A DNA stretch of 36,281 bases from Pseudomonadota bacterium (GTDB taxonomy: Bacteria; Myxococcota_A; UBA9042), in contig SXRM01000114.1 in assembly GCA_005792545.1 (NCBI GenBank), positions 1-36,281 of the forward strand. Reading direction: 5' to 3'. The notes beneath the pieces are model-generated. The model made no database searches. It saw nothing but the letters and a program-made list of their open reading frames with translations, and was not told the origin of the DNA. This document shows positions 8,676 through 17,092 of the stretch, in pieces. The position numbers and the translations under genes were made by a program. How positions within the stretch are numbered: position 1 is the stretch's first letter; the number at the start of each line of letters is the position of its first letter.

Positions 8676-8715
8676 GAACGGCGGCGGCCCCGCTTGCACA
8701 GGACCGCCGCCGTTC
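8676..8715. terminator. Hairpin between convergent genes
   Basis: GAACGGCGGCGG (8676-8687) and CCGCCGCCGTTC (8704-8715) form a perfect 12-bp stem with a 16-base loop. It lies between the convergent ends of the lipoprotein (8578) and the OmpA gene (8744), so it can serve both. There is no clear T-tract on either side. Confidence 0.6.
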
Positions 8716-8743
8716 GCGCGCGGGGCGCACCCCTACGCGCCCG

Positions 8744-10207
8744 CTACTTCAGCGCGAACTCGATACGGCGGTTTTGCGCGCGACCTTTGGGCGACTTGTT
8801 GTCGGCTACCGGCTTGTCCGGTCCGAAACCCACGGTTGACACCCGCTTGGCATCGATGCCTTTGCTGATCAGGTAGGCCTTGACCGCCTCGGCGCGGTCC
8901 AGGCTGAGTTTCTTGTTCTTGGCGACATCGCCGACATTGTCGGTGTGCCCTTGGACTTCAATGCCGGTGTCCTTGAACTCGGCCAGCACAAGGACTGCAT
9001 TGTCCAGCACGGCGAAGCTCTTGGCTGCGATGGTGGCGGACCCAGTCTCGAACTCGATGCCCTTGATTGCGCCTGCAAACTTGCGCAGCTTCTCAGGCAC
9101 CGCGTCGGGGCAGCCGTCCTCATCCTGATAGCCGTTACGCGACTCGGGCTCTTTGGGGCATTTGTCGGCGAGGTCATCCAAGCCGTCTTTGTCGCTGTCT
9201 GGCACCGAGTCTGGACAGCCGTCCTCGTCCTGATAGCCGTTCTTGACCTCCGCTTGTTTGGGGCATTTGTCTGCGCTATCGGCGATGCCGTCCTTGTCGG
9301 TGTCCGGATCGTCGGGACAACCGTCGGCATCCTCAAAACCATTGACGGTTTCGGCCTTGGCGGGGCACTTGTCGTCGCTGTCTTCAATGCCGTCGCCGTC
9401 GCCGTCGCCATCTGGGCAGCCGTCGGTATCCTTGATCTTGTTGACAGTTTCGGCATCCAAGGGGCACTTGTCTGCCGAATCGGCGATGCCGTCGCCATCG
9501 TTGTCGTCGTCCGGGCAGCCGTCGCTGTCCTGCCAGCCGTCGACGTCCTCGCGAACGGCCTTGCAGGCGTCAGCGCGGTCCGGCACGCCGTCACCGTCCG
9601 TGTCGGCGGGAGTGCCGCCCAGGGTGTAGTACAGGCCCAGCCAGGCCTCGGCCTCGCCGACCATCTTGTTGCCGCGGCCGGCCGTGATGGTGCCAAGTAG
9701 GTCGAGCCGAGCGCCAAAATTCTCGGTCACGGCGATGCGCGTGCCCAAGCCAAGCACCGTTGTGCCGTCCGGGTCGACTTTCTGGGCAACGCGAACGGAA
9801 TCGGTGACCAGGATGTCGGCGCCCAAACCGGCGCGCACGAATGGCCGAAACGTACCCTCGGTCAACAGGTTGAACAGCAAGCTACCGCGCACGCCGAAGA
9901 CCGGCGACGCGTCGCCCGATCCTTGCAGCTTGCTGGCAATGGCCTTGGCTTCCAACTCGGCGGTCAGGCGCTCAAGGATGTGGTAGCCGATGCGCAGGCC
10001 ACCGCCAAACGCCGCACCGGGGATTTCGCTGGTGGTCAAGGGCACCGCATTGCCCAGCTCATTGCTCTGGTGCTTGGCATCGTACCCACCAAAGATGCCA
10101 AGTTCGACAGCGCCTTGGTCTTCGGCATACGCAGCAGGGATGGCGGAGGCCGCTGTCGCTGCGGCGAGGAGCGCGGCAAGCAAGCGGAAAGACTTGAATA
10201 CAGACAT
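8744..10207 (-). CDS. OmpA-family outer-membrane protein with thrombospondin type 3 repeats
   Basis: The 487-residue protein begins with a signal peptide (cleavage likely after AYA, residue 28). A beta-barrel-like region runs to about residue 205, with glycine and alternating hydrophobic residues such as FGGGLRIGYHILERLTAELEAKA. Five thrombospondin type 3 calcium-binding repeats follow (DxDGDGxxDxxDxCP with GYQDEDGCPD spacers, about 205-370). The end is an OmpA/MotB peptidoglycan-binding domain containing VQGHTDNVGD, LSLDRAEAVKAYLISKGI and GRAQNRRIEFALK. Such proteins link the outer membrane to the cell wall, with Ca2+ stiffening the linker. The ATG at 10207 has AGAGGT seven bases upstream. 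A sigma-54-type promoter at 10279-10294 drives it, and it is divergent from a second sigma-54 gene at 10920. Confidence 0.93.
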   Translation of the reverse strand: MSVFKSFRLLAALLAAATAASAIPAAYAEDQGAVELGIFGGYDAKHQSNELGNAVPLTTSEIPGAAFGGGLRIGYHILERLTAELEAKAIASKLQGSGDASPVFGVRGSLLFNLLTEGTFRPFVRAGLGADILVTDSVRVAQKVDPDGTTVLGLGTRIAVTENFGARLDLLGTITAGRGNKMVGEAEAWLGLYYTLGGTPADTDGDGVPDRADACKAVREDVDGWQDSDGCPDDDNDGDGIADSADKCPLDAETVNKIKDTDGCPDGDGDGDGIEDSDDKCPAKAETVNGFEDADGCPDDPDTDKDGIADSADKCPKQAEVKNGYQDEDGCPDSVPDSDKDGLDDLADKCPKEPESRNGYQDEDGCPDAVPEKLRKFAGAIKGIEFETGSATIAAKSFAVLDNAVLVLAEFKDTGIEVQGHTDNVGDVAKNKKLSLDRAEAVKAYLISKGIDAKRVSTVGFGPDKPVADNKSPKGRAQNRRIEFALK

Positions 10208-10278
10208 GTTGACCTCTGAACAGTTGGGGTGTGACGCACGAGTGCGACGGATTGTCGCGATGCGCTGACATCCCCAAG

Positions 10279-10294
10279 GGCAAGGACCATGCCA
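10279..10294 (-). promoter_or_regulatory. Sigma-54 (-24/-12) promoter of the OmpA gene
   Basis: The minus strand reads TGGCATGGTCCTTGCC. It has GG and GC at the exact 10-bp spacing of the consensus TGGCACG-N4-TTGCA, with only small deviations. The predicted transcript start is about 10268, giving a leader of about 60 bases before the ATG at 10207. Transcription would require RpoN and an ATP-using activator. Confidence 0.8.
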
Positions 10295-10800
10295 ACCGCG
10301 AGAATTGTTCACAACTAGTTGTTTTTACTACTGTCAGATCACGCACCGCACACCGCTCGGCCCCCCAAAGACCCGCCCCAACGAGACAGTGCTGATACAC
10401 AATACCGCCACATAGCTTTGATATGATACGACTTATGTAGAACTCGTCGCCGAGATACTGTTTCACATCGAGAGACATGGCTGGACAGAACCGCTGGCGC
10501 GGCCCGCAGTCCTGGCGCCAAACGCAGGACTTGGGCACCTCTGAGGTCCCAGCATTCAACTGTCGCAGTCAGCGCACGGTCGCGACAGGGGACAAGGACA
10601 CGACTTGACACAATGAACGAGACAGTTTTCCGGCGCACAATACATTGTATACATTGCGTATTTACAACACAACCGTCTCATCGTTGTATCATATGACGCT
10701 TCGCTTGCGGACAAGGTCAGCCCGGGCCAACGCGACCAAGATCCGACAAGCCTTTGTATTAGCACATCTTTATTGAACCTCTGGCAGCCACGGCTGGTGA

Positions 10801-10816
10801 TGGCACGACCCTTGCA
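10801..10816 (+). promoter_or_regulatory. Perfect sigma-54 (-24/-12) promoter of the DUF3078-like gene
   Basis: TGGCACGACCCTTGCA matches the sigma-54 consensus TGGCACG-N4-TTGCA at every defined base. The predicted start is about 10827, leaving a leader of about 93 bases before the ATG at 10920. GAGACA-type sites lie about 120-180 bp upstream, suiting an enhancer-bound activator. Confidence 0.88.
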
Positions 10817-10919
10817 CAAGCCCATCCCGACTTGTCGGCTGTGTGGTTGACAGGGACACGACCGGTACAGGCCTCGCTGTCGGTGTCGACGGTGGCGTCA
10901 CAACCCTAGGAGATAAATC

Positions 10920-11945
10920 ATGTTAAGCACTTACAAACACAATCTGGCGTGGGGCGCGCTGACAGCGCTGCTCCTGCTTCGGCCCGGCGTCGGCCGTACC
11001 CAAGAGGCCGTTGCTCCCGAAGACCTGCGAAAAGAGGTCCTCGCATCCAAGAAGAAGCCGGACGGCTGGACCTACAACATCAACCTGGGCGCGACCGGCG
11101 CGATGAACACGGCGTCTGATGTCATTGGCACCACCGACGGAACGACCGCGCAGATCGGTGGCGTCGTCGATGGCGCGGCCACCTGGACAAGGGACCGTCA
11201 GGAATTGCGGAGCACGCTTCGGCTTCAATACGCCCAGACGCGAACGCCGGCCCTGGACGCCTTCGTCAAGTCGGCGGACGTCATCGACCTCGGTTCGGTG
11301 TGGATGTATCGGCTCAGCGCTCTGGACTGGGTAGGCCCCTATGCGCGGGCCCGGGCGATGAGCCAGATGACCGACGGCTACCTCATGCGCGCGGCCCCAA
11401 CGACGGTAGTGCGAACGACAACGTCCAGCGGAACGACCAAGGGCGAGGTCGCGGCCAAGGAGCGTATTGCGCTCGCAGGAGGCTTCGACCCGCTACTGAT
11501 TGCCGAAAGTGCGGGCGCGTTTGCCAACCCCATAGAGTCAAAAGCACTGACCATCAAGGCCAAAATCGGCGTCGGCGCGCAGCATTTTCTGACCGATGGT
11601 GGCTTTGCCGTTGCCGACGACGCCAAGACGGCTGAGCTTGAACTCAAGCAACTGGCCAGCTCGCACCAAGCCGGCGGCGTGTTTGAACTTCAGGCCGATG
11701 GCGCTGCAACGGAACAAATCAGCTGGAAAGGCCAGGCCTCCGTGTTCGCTCCGCTGTATAGCTCGACGTCCACTGCGACCGGCATGGACGCGATGAGCTA
11801 CGAACTGCTTGCGGGTGTCTCAGTCAAGCTCTCGAGCTGGGCGTCGCTGGACTACGTCGTTACCGCCCGACGCCTTCCCGCCATCCTCGACAAGTGGCAG
11901 ACGCAGAGCAACTTGTTGTTCACAACGGGTTTCAAGGTGCCATAG
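10920..11945 (+). CDS. Predicted outer-membrane beta-barrel protein, DUF3078-like
   Basis: The 341-residue protein has an N-terminal signal peptide (hydrophobic LTALLLLRPGVG, cleavage around residue 25-28) and a body rich in alternating polar and hydrophobic residues ending in hydrophobic-aromatic strands (LDYVVTARRLP, NLLFTTGFKVP). The pattern WTYNINLGATGAMNTASDV followed by repeated strand-like segments recalls the DUF3078 family of predicted outer-membrane proteins; this assignment is from memory and not certain. Function is unknown. The ATG at 10920 has AGGAGA seven bases upstream. It is driven by a perfect sigma-54 promoter and is divergent from the OmpA gene, so the two envelope proteins are probably regulated together. 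Confidence 0.8.
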   Translation: MLSTYKHNLAWGALTALLLLRPGVGRTQEAVAPEDLRKEVLASKKKPDGWTYNINLGATGAMNTASDVIGTTDGTTAQIGGVVDGAATWTRDRQELRSTLRLQYAQTRTPALDAFVKSADVIDLGSVWMYRLSALDWVGPYARARAMSQMTDGYLMRAAPTTVVRTTTSSGTTKGEVAAKERIALAGGFDPLLIAESAGAFANPIESKALTIKAKIGVGAQHFLTDGGFAVADDAKTAELELKQLASSHQAGGVFELQADGAATEQISWKGQASVFAPLYSSTSTATGMDAMSYELLAGVSVKLSSWASLDYVVTARRLPAILDKWQTQSNLLFTTGFKVP

Positions 11946-12112
11946 GTGTTGGCGGAGCCCAAAGCGGATCGCTCTGACGACGTCCCGCGGTGGCGCTCTG
12001 GACCTTGCGGCCGCGCCTTCGCTCGCGAAGAAGCACGGGGTCACTGTCAGCAGAAAAACGTGCGGTGACAGCGCCTTCCCAGTTCATAACCGCGCCGAGC
12101 GCGCACACAAAC

Positions 12113-12126
12113 GGGCGGCTTCGCCC
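12113..12126 (+). promoter_or_regulatory. Small leader hairpin before the EF-hand protein gene
   Basis: GGGCG (12113-12117) pairs with CGCCC (12122-12126) around a 4-base GCTT loop. It ends nine bases before the strong ribosome site AGGAG (12135-12139) of the gene at 12146. It may stabilise or tune the leader. The rest of the 200-bp gap (11946-12145) shows no gene and no convincing promoter. Confidence 0.25.
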
Positions 12127-12145
12127 CCCAATGCAGGAGTTCAAA

Positions 12146-14371
12146 ATGAGCAGCATCAGCACCACCACCTACAACTGGAGATTCTGGCGCGCCGGCGGCG
12201 TAGACCAGGTCTCCCTGGAACGCGCCGACGATCTCGTCGCGCTGTCCGCGCTCGACCAAAAACTGTGGGTCGCGTTGGCCTGCCCGACACGTGGCCTGGA
12301 ATTCGACGCCAAGACCTTGGCCAGCATGGATCGCGACGGCGACGGCCGCATCCGCGCCCCGGACGTGATTGAAGCAGTGCGCTGGACCGTCGACCGCCTC
12401 AGCGATCCGCAGCTGCTGGCAAGTCCGGGTGCCGATTTGCCAATCGCCGCGATCAACGTGCGCAAGCCAGAAGGCCAGCGCCTTCGGCAGGCAGCCGAAC
12501 TGGTGGTCGCCACACTGAACTTGGCGAACCGCGCCGTCGTCACGGCCGACCAGGTCGCGGCGTCACGGGCGGTGCTGGCGCGCCAACCGCACAACGGCGA
12601 CGGCGTAGTTCCGGCTTCGGCGAGTCCGGACCCGGACGTCGTCGCTGCCATCGTTGACATGCTGCGGTGTGTCGACGCGCCAGCAATCGACCGCAGCGGT
12701 GACCAAGGATTGAACACTGCACTGGTCGATCGATTTGTCGATGAAGCGAGGGCGTGGCTGGCGTGGCTCGACAGCGCCAACAGCGACCCGAGTGTGTTGA
12801 TCCTGGGCGTTGGCACCTCCGCGGCTTTGGAGAGGCTCGACGCCATTGCCGCAAAAGTCGACGACTATTTTGCTCGCTGCGCCTTGGCTGGCTTCGACAA
12901 GGCGGCCAGCGCGGCGCTGTGGCCGGCCCCCAACCGCGCGGGTGACCCCGCGCGCGCGCTCCTCAACTTGGGGTCCGACGAGCTACGGAATCTGCCCCTG
13001 GCCCTGGTCGCCGACCGCGCGGCCCTGCCGCTGACCGGCGAAGTCAACCCGGCCTGGCGCGACGCCGTCGCGCAGTTCGTGGCGGCGGTGGTCGTGCCGC
13101 TGCTGGGACCCCAAGATGTACTCACGCAAGCGCAGTGGCAGCAGCTCGTTGCCGCATTTCAACCATTTCGGGCGTGGACGGCGGCAAAGCCGGTGGGTGC
13201 CTTCGATGTGCTCGGCCAGACACGCATCCGCGAACTGCTTGACGGGCCGTACCTCGAGGTAGTCGAGGCGATGATTGACGGCGACCTGGCCAAGCAACCG
13301 GCTTTCGAAGCCCTCGACGAACTGGAATCGCTGGCCCGACTGCGCCGCGATCTGCTGCCATTCGCGAACAACTTCGTATCTTTCCAGACCTTCTATGGCC
13401 GCAACGAGCCGGCAATGTTCCAGGTGGGCACCCTGTTCTTGGACCAGCGGAGCTGCGACCTCGTGCTCGCCGTTGACGACGCAGGCAAGCACGCCACCAT
13501 GGCCGGACTCGCCGGAGTCTGTCTGGTGTACTGCGACTGCGTCCGCAAAGCCACCCAGGAGCAGCGCCAGATCGTGGCCGCCATCACCGATGGCGACGTT
13601 GGCAACCTGATGATCGGCAAGAACGGCGTTTTCTATGACCGCCAGGGGCGCGACTGGGACGCGACAGTCACCAAGATCATCGACAACCCGATCAGCTTGC
13701 GTCAGGCCTTTTGGGCGCCGTACCGCAAGCTCGCCAGGTACATCGAAGAGCAGGTCGCCAAGCGCGCGGCCGCCGCCGATGGCGCTGCCAACGACCGCTT
13801 AACAGCCGCGGCCGACCGGGTCGACGCGACCGTGTCCAAAGCCGCAGACAAGCCGGCAGACAAACCGGCTGACAAACCCGCGGCCAAGCCGGCAGAACCC
13901 AAAAAGGTAGATGTCGGAGCGGTCGCCGCGCTTGGCGTCGCGGTTGGTGCCATCGGCACTGCGCTGTCGGCTGCGCTGACCGGGCTTGTCCAGTTGCCGT
14001 GGTGGCAGATGCCGGCGGTGTTCGCCGGTGTGATGATCGCGATTTCAGGTCCTTCGGTGCTCCTGGGGTGGCTAAAGCTCCGTAAGCGCAACATTGGGCC
14101 ACTGCTGGACGCCAATGGCTGGGCAATCAACGTGCAGGCCAAGATCAACGTCGCGTTCGGCAGGTCGCTGACCGCGCTGGCAACGCTGCCCGCCGGGTCG
14201 ACCCGCGATCTTCGCGACCGGTTTGCTGACCGCCGCAGCCCATTGCCGCTCGCGTTTGCCACAGTTCTGTTCGTCGGCGCAATGCTCGCGGCTCTGGTTC
14301 ATCTGGGTTGGCTGGGATGGTCGTCCGCTGGGCCAGGCGCAGCGGCGCCGACTTCCGCGGTGCCGCGCTAG
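12146..14371 (+). CDS. Large membrane protein with an EF-hand loop, function unknown
   Basis: The 741-residue protein has a single EF-hand-like calcium loop at residues 62-73 (DRDGDGRIRAPD), with Asp rather than the usual Glu in the last position. A long soluble region follows, including FYGRNEPAMFQVGTLFLDQR and KIIDNPISLRQAFWAPYRKL. A spacer with repeated DKPA units lies at about 565-590. The C-terminal 150 residues contain three or four membrane segments with the conserved-looking loop LRKRNIGPLLDANGWAIN between them. I recall similar uncharacterised proteins in Bacteroidota and Planctomycetota but cannot name a family. The ATG at 12146 was preferred over the in-frame ATG at 12131 because AGGAG precedes it by six bases. 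It is cytoplasmically exposed at the N-terminus because no signal peptide is visible. Confidence 0.8.
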   Translation: MSSISTTTYNWRFWRAGGVDQVSLERADDLVALSALDQKLWVALACPTRGLEFDAKTLASMDRDGDGRIRAPDVIEAVRWTVDRLSDPQLLASPGADLPIAAINVRKPEGQRLRQAAELVVATLNLANRAVVTADQVAASRAVLARQPHNGDGVVPASASPDPDVVAAIVDMLRCVDAPAIDRSGDQGLNTALVDRFVDEARAWLAWLDSANSDPSVLILGVGTSAALERLDAIAAKVDDYFARCALAGFDKAASAALWPAPNRAGDPARALLNLGSDELRNLPLALVADRAALPLTGEVNPAWRDAVAQFVAAVVVPLLGPQDVLTQAQWQQLVAAFQPFRAWTAAKPVGAFDVLGQTRIRELLDGPYLEVVEAMIDGDLAKQPAFEALDELESLARLRRDLLPFANNFVSFQTFYGRNEPAMFQVGTLFLDQRSCDLVLAVDDAGKHATMAGLAGVCLVYCDCVRKATQEQRQIVAAITDGDVGNLMIGKNGVFYDRQGRDWDATVTKIIDNPISLRQAFWAPYRKLARYIEEQVAKRAAAADGAANDRLTAAADRVDATVSKAADKPADKPADKPAAKPAEPKKVDVGAVAALGVAVGAIGTALSAALTGLVQLPWWQMPAVFAGVMIAISGPSVLLGWLKLRKRNIGPLLDANGWAINVQAKINVAFGRSLTALATLPAGSTRDLRDRFADRRSPLPLAFATVLFVGAMLAALVHLGWLGWSSAGPGAAAPTSAVPR

Positions 14372-14500
14372 TCGTAACGAAGCCGTGGCCGAGTCAGCCG
14401 TGCAGGCGCTGTGAGCGCGCGTACAGCAACCGGCCTAGGCATGGCGGCGCAAGAGAGCAATCGGATTTTCGGATCGGGGCTGTGAGTCCAAACTGGCAAA

Positions 14501-14540
14501 GGGTCGCGCCGCCGTGACGATCAGTGCGGCGGCGCGACCC
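14501..14540. terminator. Strong hairpin between convergent genes, overlapping a stop codon
   Basis: GGGTCGCGCCGCCG (14501-14514) and CGGCGGCGCGACCC (14527-14540) form a perfect 14-bp stem with a 12-base loop. The right arm includes the last codons of the kinase-receiver gene, and its TGA (14523-14521) sits in the loop. On the minus strand the stem is followed by TTT. It probably ends the kinase-receiver transcript and may also serve the convergent gene ending at 14371. Confidence 0.72.
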
Positions 14541-15993
14541 CCATGCGCTTCAACTCGGCGACAATTGAGCCAATTTCTGTCGCTTTGTTCACATAGCCCG
14601 CACCGTGTGCGGTCAACTCCGCGCGAACGCTGTCCGACGACAGCGCGCTGCAAAACACGATGGGCCCGTCGTATCCCGCTTTCCTGAGCAATTTCAGCAG
14701 ATCCAGCCCGTGCATGCCAGGCATCAACACGTCGATGATGATGCCGCAGACCGGCCTGTCGCCGAGCACGAAGTCCAGCGCGGCGCTGGCGGAGTCCGCG
14801 GTTTCGCAGGCCCAACCCGCAGCCTGAATGACGGCACGCATCAGGTACCGCATCGCTTCGTCATCGTCGACGACCAGGATGGCCGGGCTGGTCTGTCGCA
14901 TGCCGCCTTCCGAAGAATGCGACGATATGCCCTGGGGTGCGGCAGCCGCCGTTGGCAAGGTCTCTGTCTTCATGTCGGAAACTCCAATGACGTTCTGGGC
15001 CGCGCCGCCCCCCAAGAAAGCGCTGGCCCAAGCTTCAGTCGCGTCTACTTGCACCGCAAGCCAGCCCTGTAAAGCGGCCTCCATCGATGCCGGCCGGTCG
15101 TCAGGCGATCGGGCGATGAGCGACAGGACGAACTTGTCCACCGATTTCGGAATCCAGCCGCCAACCCCCATGCGAGAAGGCGGCTCAGGGTCGTGCAGCA
15201 AGCGTCGCGCAACGAGCTGTGGCACCGCTGTGCCAGAGAAAGGCGTCGTCCCGCACAGCATCAGGCACAGGACCAGCCCCAGCCCGTAGACATCGACGCG
15301 GGCATCGACAGCAGCGCCCGTGGCGTGCTCAGGCGCCATATAGGCAGGAGTCCCCAACACTTTGCTGCCGCCTGGGGAGTCTGCAGTGGGCTGGCTGTCG
15401 AGCTTGATCTTGGCCACGCCGAAGTCCAGCACCTTGACGATCCAACCGGACGCGGCGGTAGGGTCGGTGGCGAGGAACAGATTGTCGGGCTTGACGTCGC
15501 GATGGACCACGCCGACCTGGTGGGCCGCCGCCAGGCCAAGCGCTGTCTGGGTAAAGACTGTGTGCGCCTCGACCAGCGACATCCGCCGTCGATTGAGTGC
15601 GGCTGCGAGTGTCTCGCCGCGAAGCAACGGCATGGCCACGAAGTATCCTAGCTTGGCGTCAAAGCCGAAATCCAGCACCTCTGCGACGTTGGGGTGGCGC
15701 ACTTTGGCCGCGGCGTGTACCTCGCGGGTGAAGCGGTCGACCGCGGCCTGGTCCGCGCCCTGGCCGGCGTGCAAGACCTTGACGGCAACTTCGATGGGCA
15801 GCCGTTGGTGGGCGGCGCGATAGACGGTGCCGAAGCCGCCTCGGCCGATTGCCTCTTGGAGACGGTAGCGATCCTCGATGACGTGACCGAGAACAGGATC
15901 GGCGTTGGCAAATCGGGATAACGGGGCGCCATCGCGACTGCAGAACTCCAGATGGTCGCTGTAGACGCATTCGCACAGGGGGCAGCGCTTCAT
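14521..15993 (-). CDS. Ser/Thr protein kinase fused to a response-regulator receiver domain
   Basis: The 490-residue protein is built of three parts. A short Cys-containing N-terminus (CPLC at 4-7 and FCSRDGAPL at 17-25) looks like a degenerate zinc ribbon. A Hanks-type kinase (about 43-310) has the Gly-rich loop GRGGFGTVY, Lys 72, HRD with Asp 166, DFG with Asp 190 and APE at 220-222. A CheY-like receiver (about 370-485) has the acidic cluster Asp 376-378, phospho-acceptor Asp 421 and Lys 470. All catalytic residues of both modules appear present. No membrane helix is seen, so it should be cytoplasmic. The fusion can join two-component phosphotransfer to Ser/Thr phosphorylation. The ATG at 15993 follows AGGCG. 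It lies 94 bp downstream of the first EAL gene on the same strand and may be cotranscribed with it. Confidence 0.94.
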   Translation of the reverse strand: MKRCPLCECVYSDHLEFCSRDGAPLSRFANADPVLGHVIEDRYRLQEAIGRGGFGTVYRAAHQRLPIEVAVKVLHAGQGADQAAVDRFTREVHAAAKVRHPNVAEVLDFGFDAKLGYFVAMPLLRGETLAAALNRRRMSLVEAHTVFTQTALGLAAAHQVGVVHRDVKPDNLFLATDPTAASGWIVKVLDFGVAKIKLDSQPTADSPGGSKVLGTPAYMAPEHATGAAVDARVDVYGLGLVLCLMLCGTTPFSGTAVPQLVARRLLHDPEPPSRMGVGGWIPKSVDKFVLSLIARSPDDRPASMEAALQGWLAVQVDATEAWASAFLGGGAAQNVIGVSDMKTETLPTAAAAPQGISSHSSEGGMRQTSPAILVVDDDEAMRYLMRAVIQAAGWACETADSASAALDFVLGDRPVCGIIIDVLMPGMHGLDLLKLLRKAGYDGPIVFCSALSSDSVRAELTAHGAGYVNKATEIGSIVAELKRMGVAPPH

Positions 15994-16037
15994 CGTTCGC
16001 CTGGCCGGGAATATCTACCGGGCCGCCGAGTGTAGCC

Positions 16038-16064
16038 GAAAAGCAGACTTTTCCGAATCGGAAA
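16038..16064 (-). promoter_or_regulatory. Two overlapping inverted repeats between EAL gene and kinase-receiver gene
   Basis: GAAAAG (16038-16043) pairs with CTTTTC (16048-16053), and TTTCCGA (16050-16056) pairs with TCGGAAA (16058-16064) around one base. The two structures share bases 16050-16053 and cannot form together. They lie 24-50 bases after the EAL stop and upstream of the kinase-receiver start. They could act as an attenuator, a weak terminator or a protein-binding operator; sequence alone does not decide. Confidence 0.4.
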
Positions 16065-16087
16065 CAGGTGGCGAAGTCGCTGCCTGG

Positions 16088-17092
16088 CTACGCTGGCGCT
16101 GCTTCTGCGCGACCGCAATACCAGCCGGACATCCACGGCACGCCCAGCGAAGCGGCAGCATTGAACTCGGACTTGCGCTCAATCGCCTTGGCAATGACCG
16201 TAGTTCCGCGCCCGGCACAGGCCCGCACGATGGTGGCGAGGACCGCTTGCTTGCGGGGGTCGGAATCGAGGTTCTCTGTCGCGTGGATACCAATCTTGAC
16301 GAACTGGGGCCGCAACTCGTCAAGCGATTGCAAGCCAACGGTTGCAACACCGAAGTCGTCCAAAGCAAAGCGGAATCCACGCGCCTGCAATCGCTCGATG
16401 CGTCGACGGTACCCAGCGACGCGGCTCTTGAAGCGCGACAGGCTGACATCGAACACCACACGGTTGGCGTGCACCGTCAAGGGGTCCGAACCGGAGCCAA
16501 GCATTGCGTCGTCGAGATCGGCCTCTTCGATGTTAACAAACATGGTATGCACGCCGTCATGGGTCGCCAGCGCGGCTGCGACCTGGGTGCGCACGGCACG
16601 GCTGAAGGTAGCCAACATTCCGGCGTCTTGGACGGCTTGGATCGCCCCAAATGACGCGCCAACGCCGCTGGCGACGGTGCGCGACAACGCTTCATACGCG
16701 ACCGGCGTCTGGGCGCGCGCCGAGACAACCGGCTGGTAAGCCATCCACATTCCTGCCAACACGCGGTGGGCGCGGCGTACGGCTGACTCGGTGGCTGCCT
16801 CTGCCGTCTTTGCGGTTGCCGCGCTGCGCGCCCGTGCGACCATTTCAGCTACCGCTCCTGGGTTCATGACGGCCGTACGTTCGTAGCTCGCTTTGCGGGG
16901 AACGTGCACTGCTGGGGCCGCTGGGGCGGGCAGCGCTGTCGGCGTTGCGGCAGCCCCGGCAAGCCCAGCGGCTGCGGAAACTGCGGCGCGCTGAGCAAGG
17001 TCGCGGAGCACTGCCTGCACGGCTTGCTGGGCCTCTCGCGCCAGCTGGAGCGCGGACACGAGTTCTGGATCGAAGAATGCACTTGTGCTCAT
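16088..17092 (-). CDS. Degenerate EAL-domain protein, copy 1
   Basis: EAL domains hydrolyse cyclic di-GMP; inactive ones often bind it as sensors. The 334-residue protein has an Ala-rich, partly helical N-terminus (1-110) and an EAL-like domain (112-330). Retained positions are E134-A-L-x-R, Asn 187, Asp 245-Asp 246 (DDFG), Lys 266 and Glu 305. Lost are the metal Glu of the ELTE motif (here FDVSL, Leu 218), the Asp of KxD (Gly 268) and the C-terminal catalytic Gln (Ser 322). The alignment is by eye. Hydrolysis is therefore doubtful and a binding role more likely. No membrane segment or signal peptide is seen. The ATG at 17092 follows GAGAGGT. A perfect sigma-54 promoter lies upstream. It shares the same rare substitutions with the paralogue at 19342. 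Confidence 0.88.
   Translation of the reverse strand: MSTSAFFDPELVSALQLAREAQQAVQAVLRDLAQRAAVSAAAGLAGAAATPTALPAPAAPAVHVPRKASYERTAVMNPGAVAEMVARARSAATAKTAEAATESAVRRAHRVLAGMWMAYQPVVSARAQTPVAYEALSRTVASGVGASFGAIQAVQDAGMLATFSRAVRTQVAAALATHDGVHTMFVNIEEADLDDAMLGSGSDPLTVHANRVVFDVSLSRFKSRVAGYRRRIERLQARGFRFALDDFGVATVGLQSLDELRPQFVKIGIHATENLDSDPRKQAVLATIVRACAGRGTTVIAKAIERKSEFNAAASLGVPWMSGWYCGRAEAAPA

Larger units (their letters stand above)
10208..10919. other. 712-bp divergent regulatory region with two sigma-54 promoters and GAGACA sites
   Basis: The gap between the OmpA gene and the DUF3078-like gene contains no convincing gene. It is clearly richer in A+T than the neighbouring coding sequence in parts (for example 10305-10330 and 10638-10690). 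It holds opposite-facing sigma-54 promoters at 10279-10294 and 10801-10816. Between them GAGACA occurs at 10383-10388, 10472-10477 and 10619-10624, plus a TGAGACG variant on the minus strand at 10675-10681. Two of these share the 11-mer AACGAGACAGT. A tandem TACATTG pair (10641-10647 and 10650-10656) around the palindrome TGTATACA (10646-10653) is also present. The GAGACA sites lie at typical enhancer distance (about 90-180 bp) from one or other promoter. Confidence 0.7.

Noticed and set aside
10605..10646. TTGACA at 10605-10610 as a sigma-70 promoter for the DUF3078-like gene
   Set aside because: No acceptable -10 element lies 16-18 bases downstream, and a perfect sigma-54 promoter is closer to the gene.
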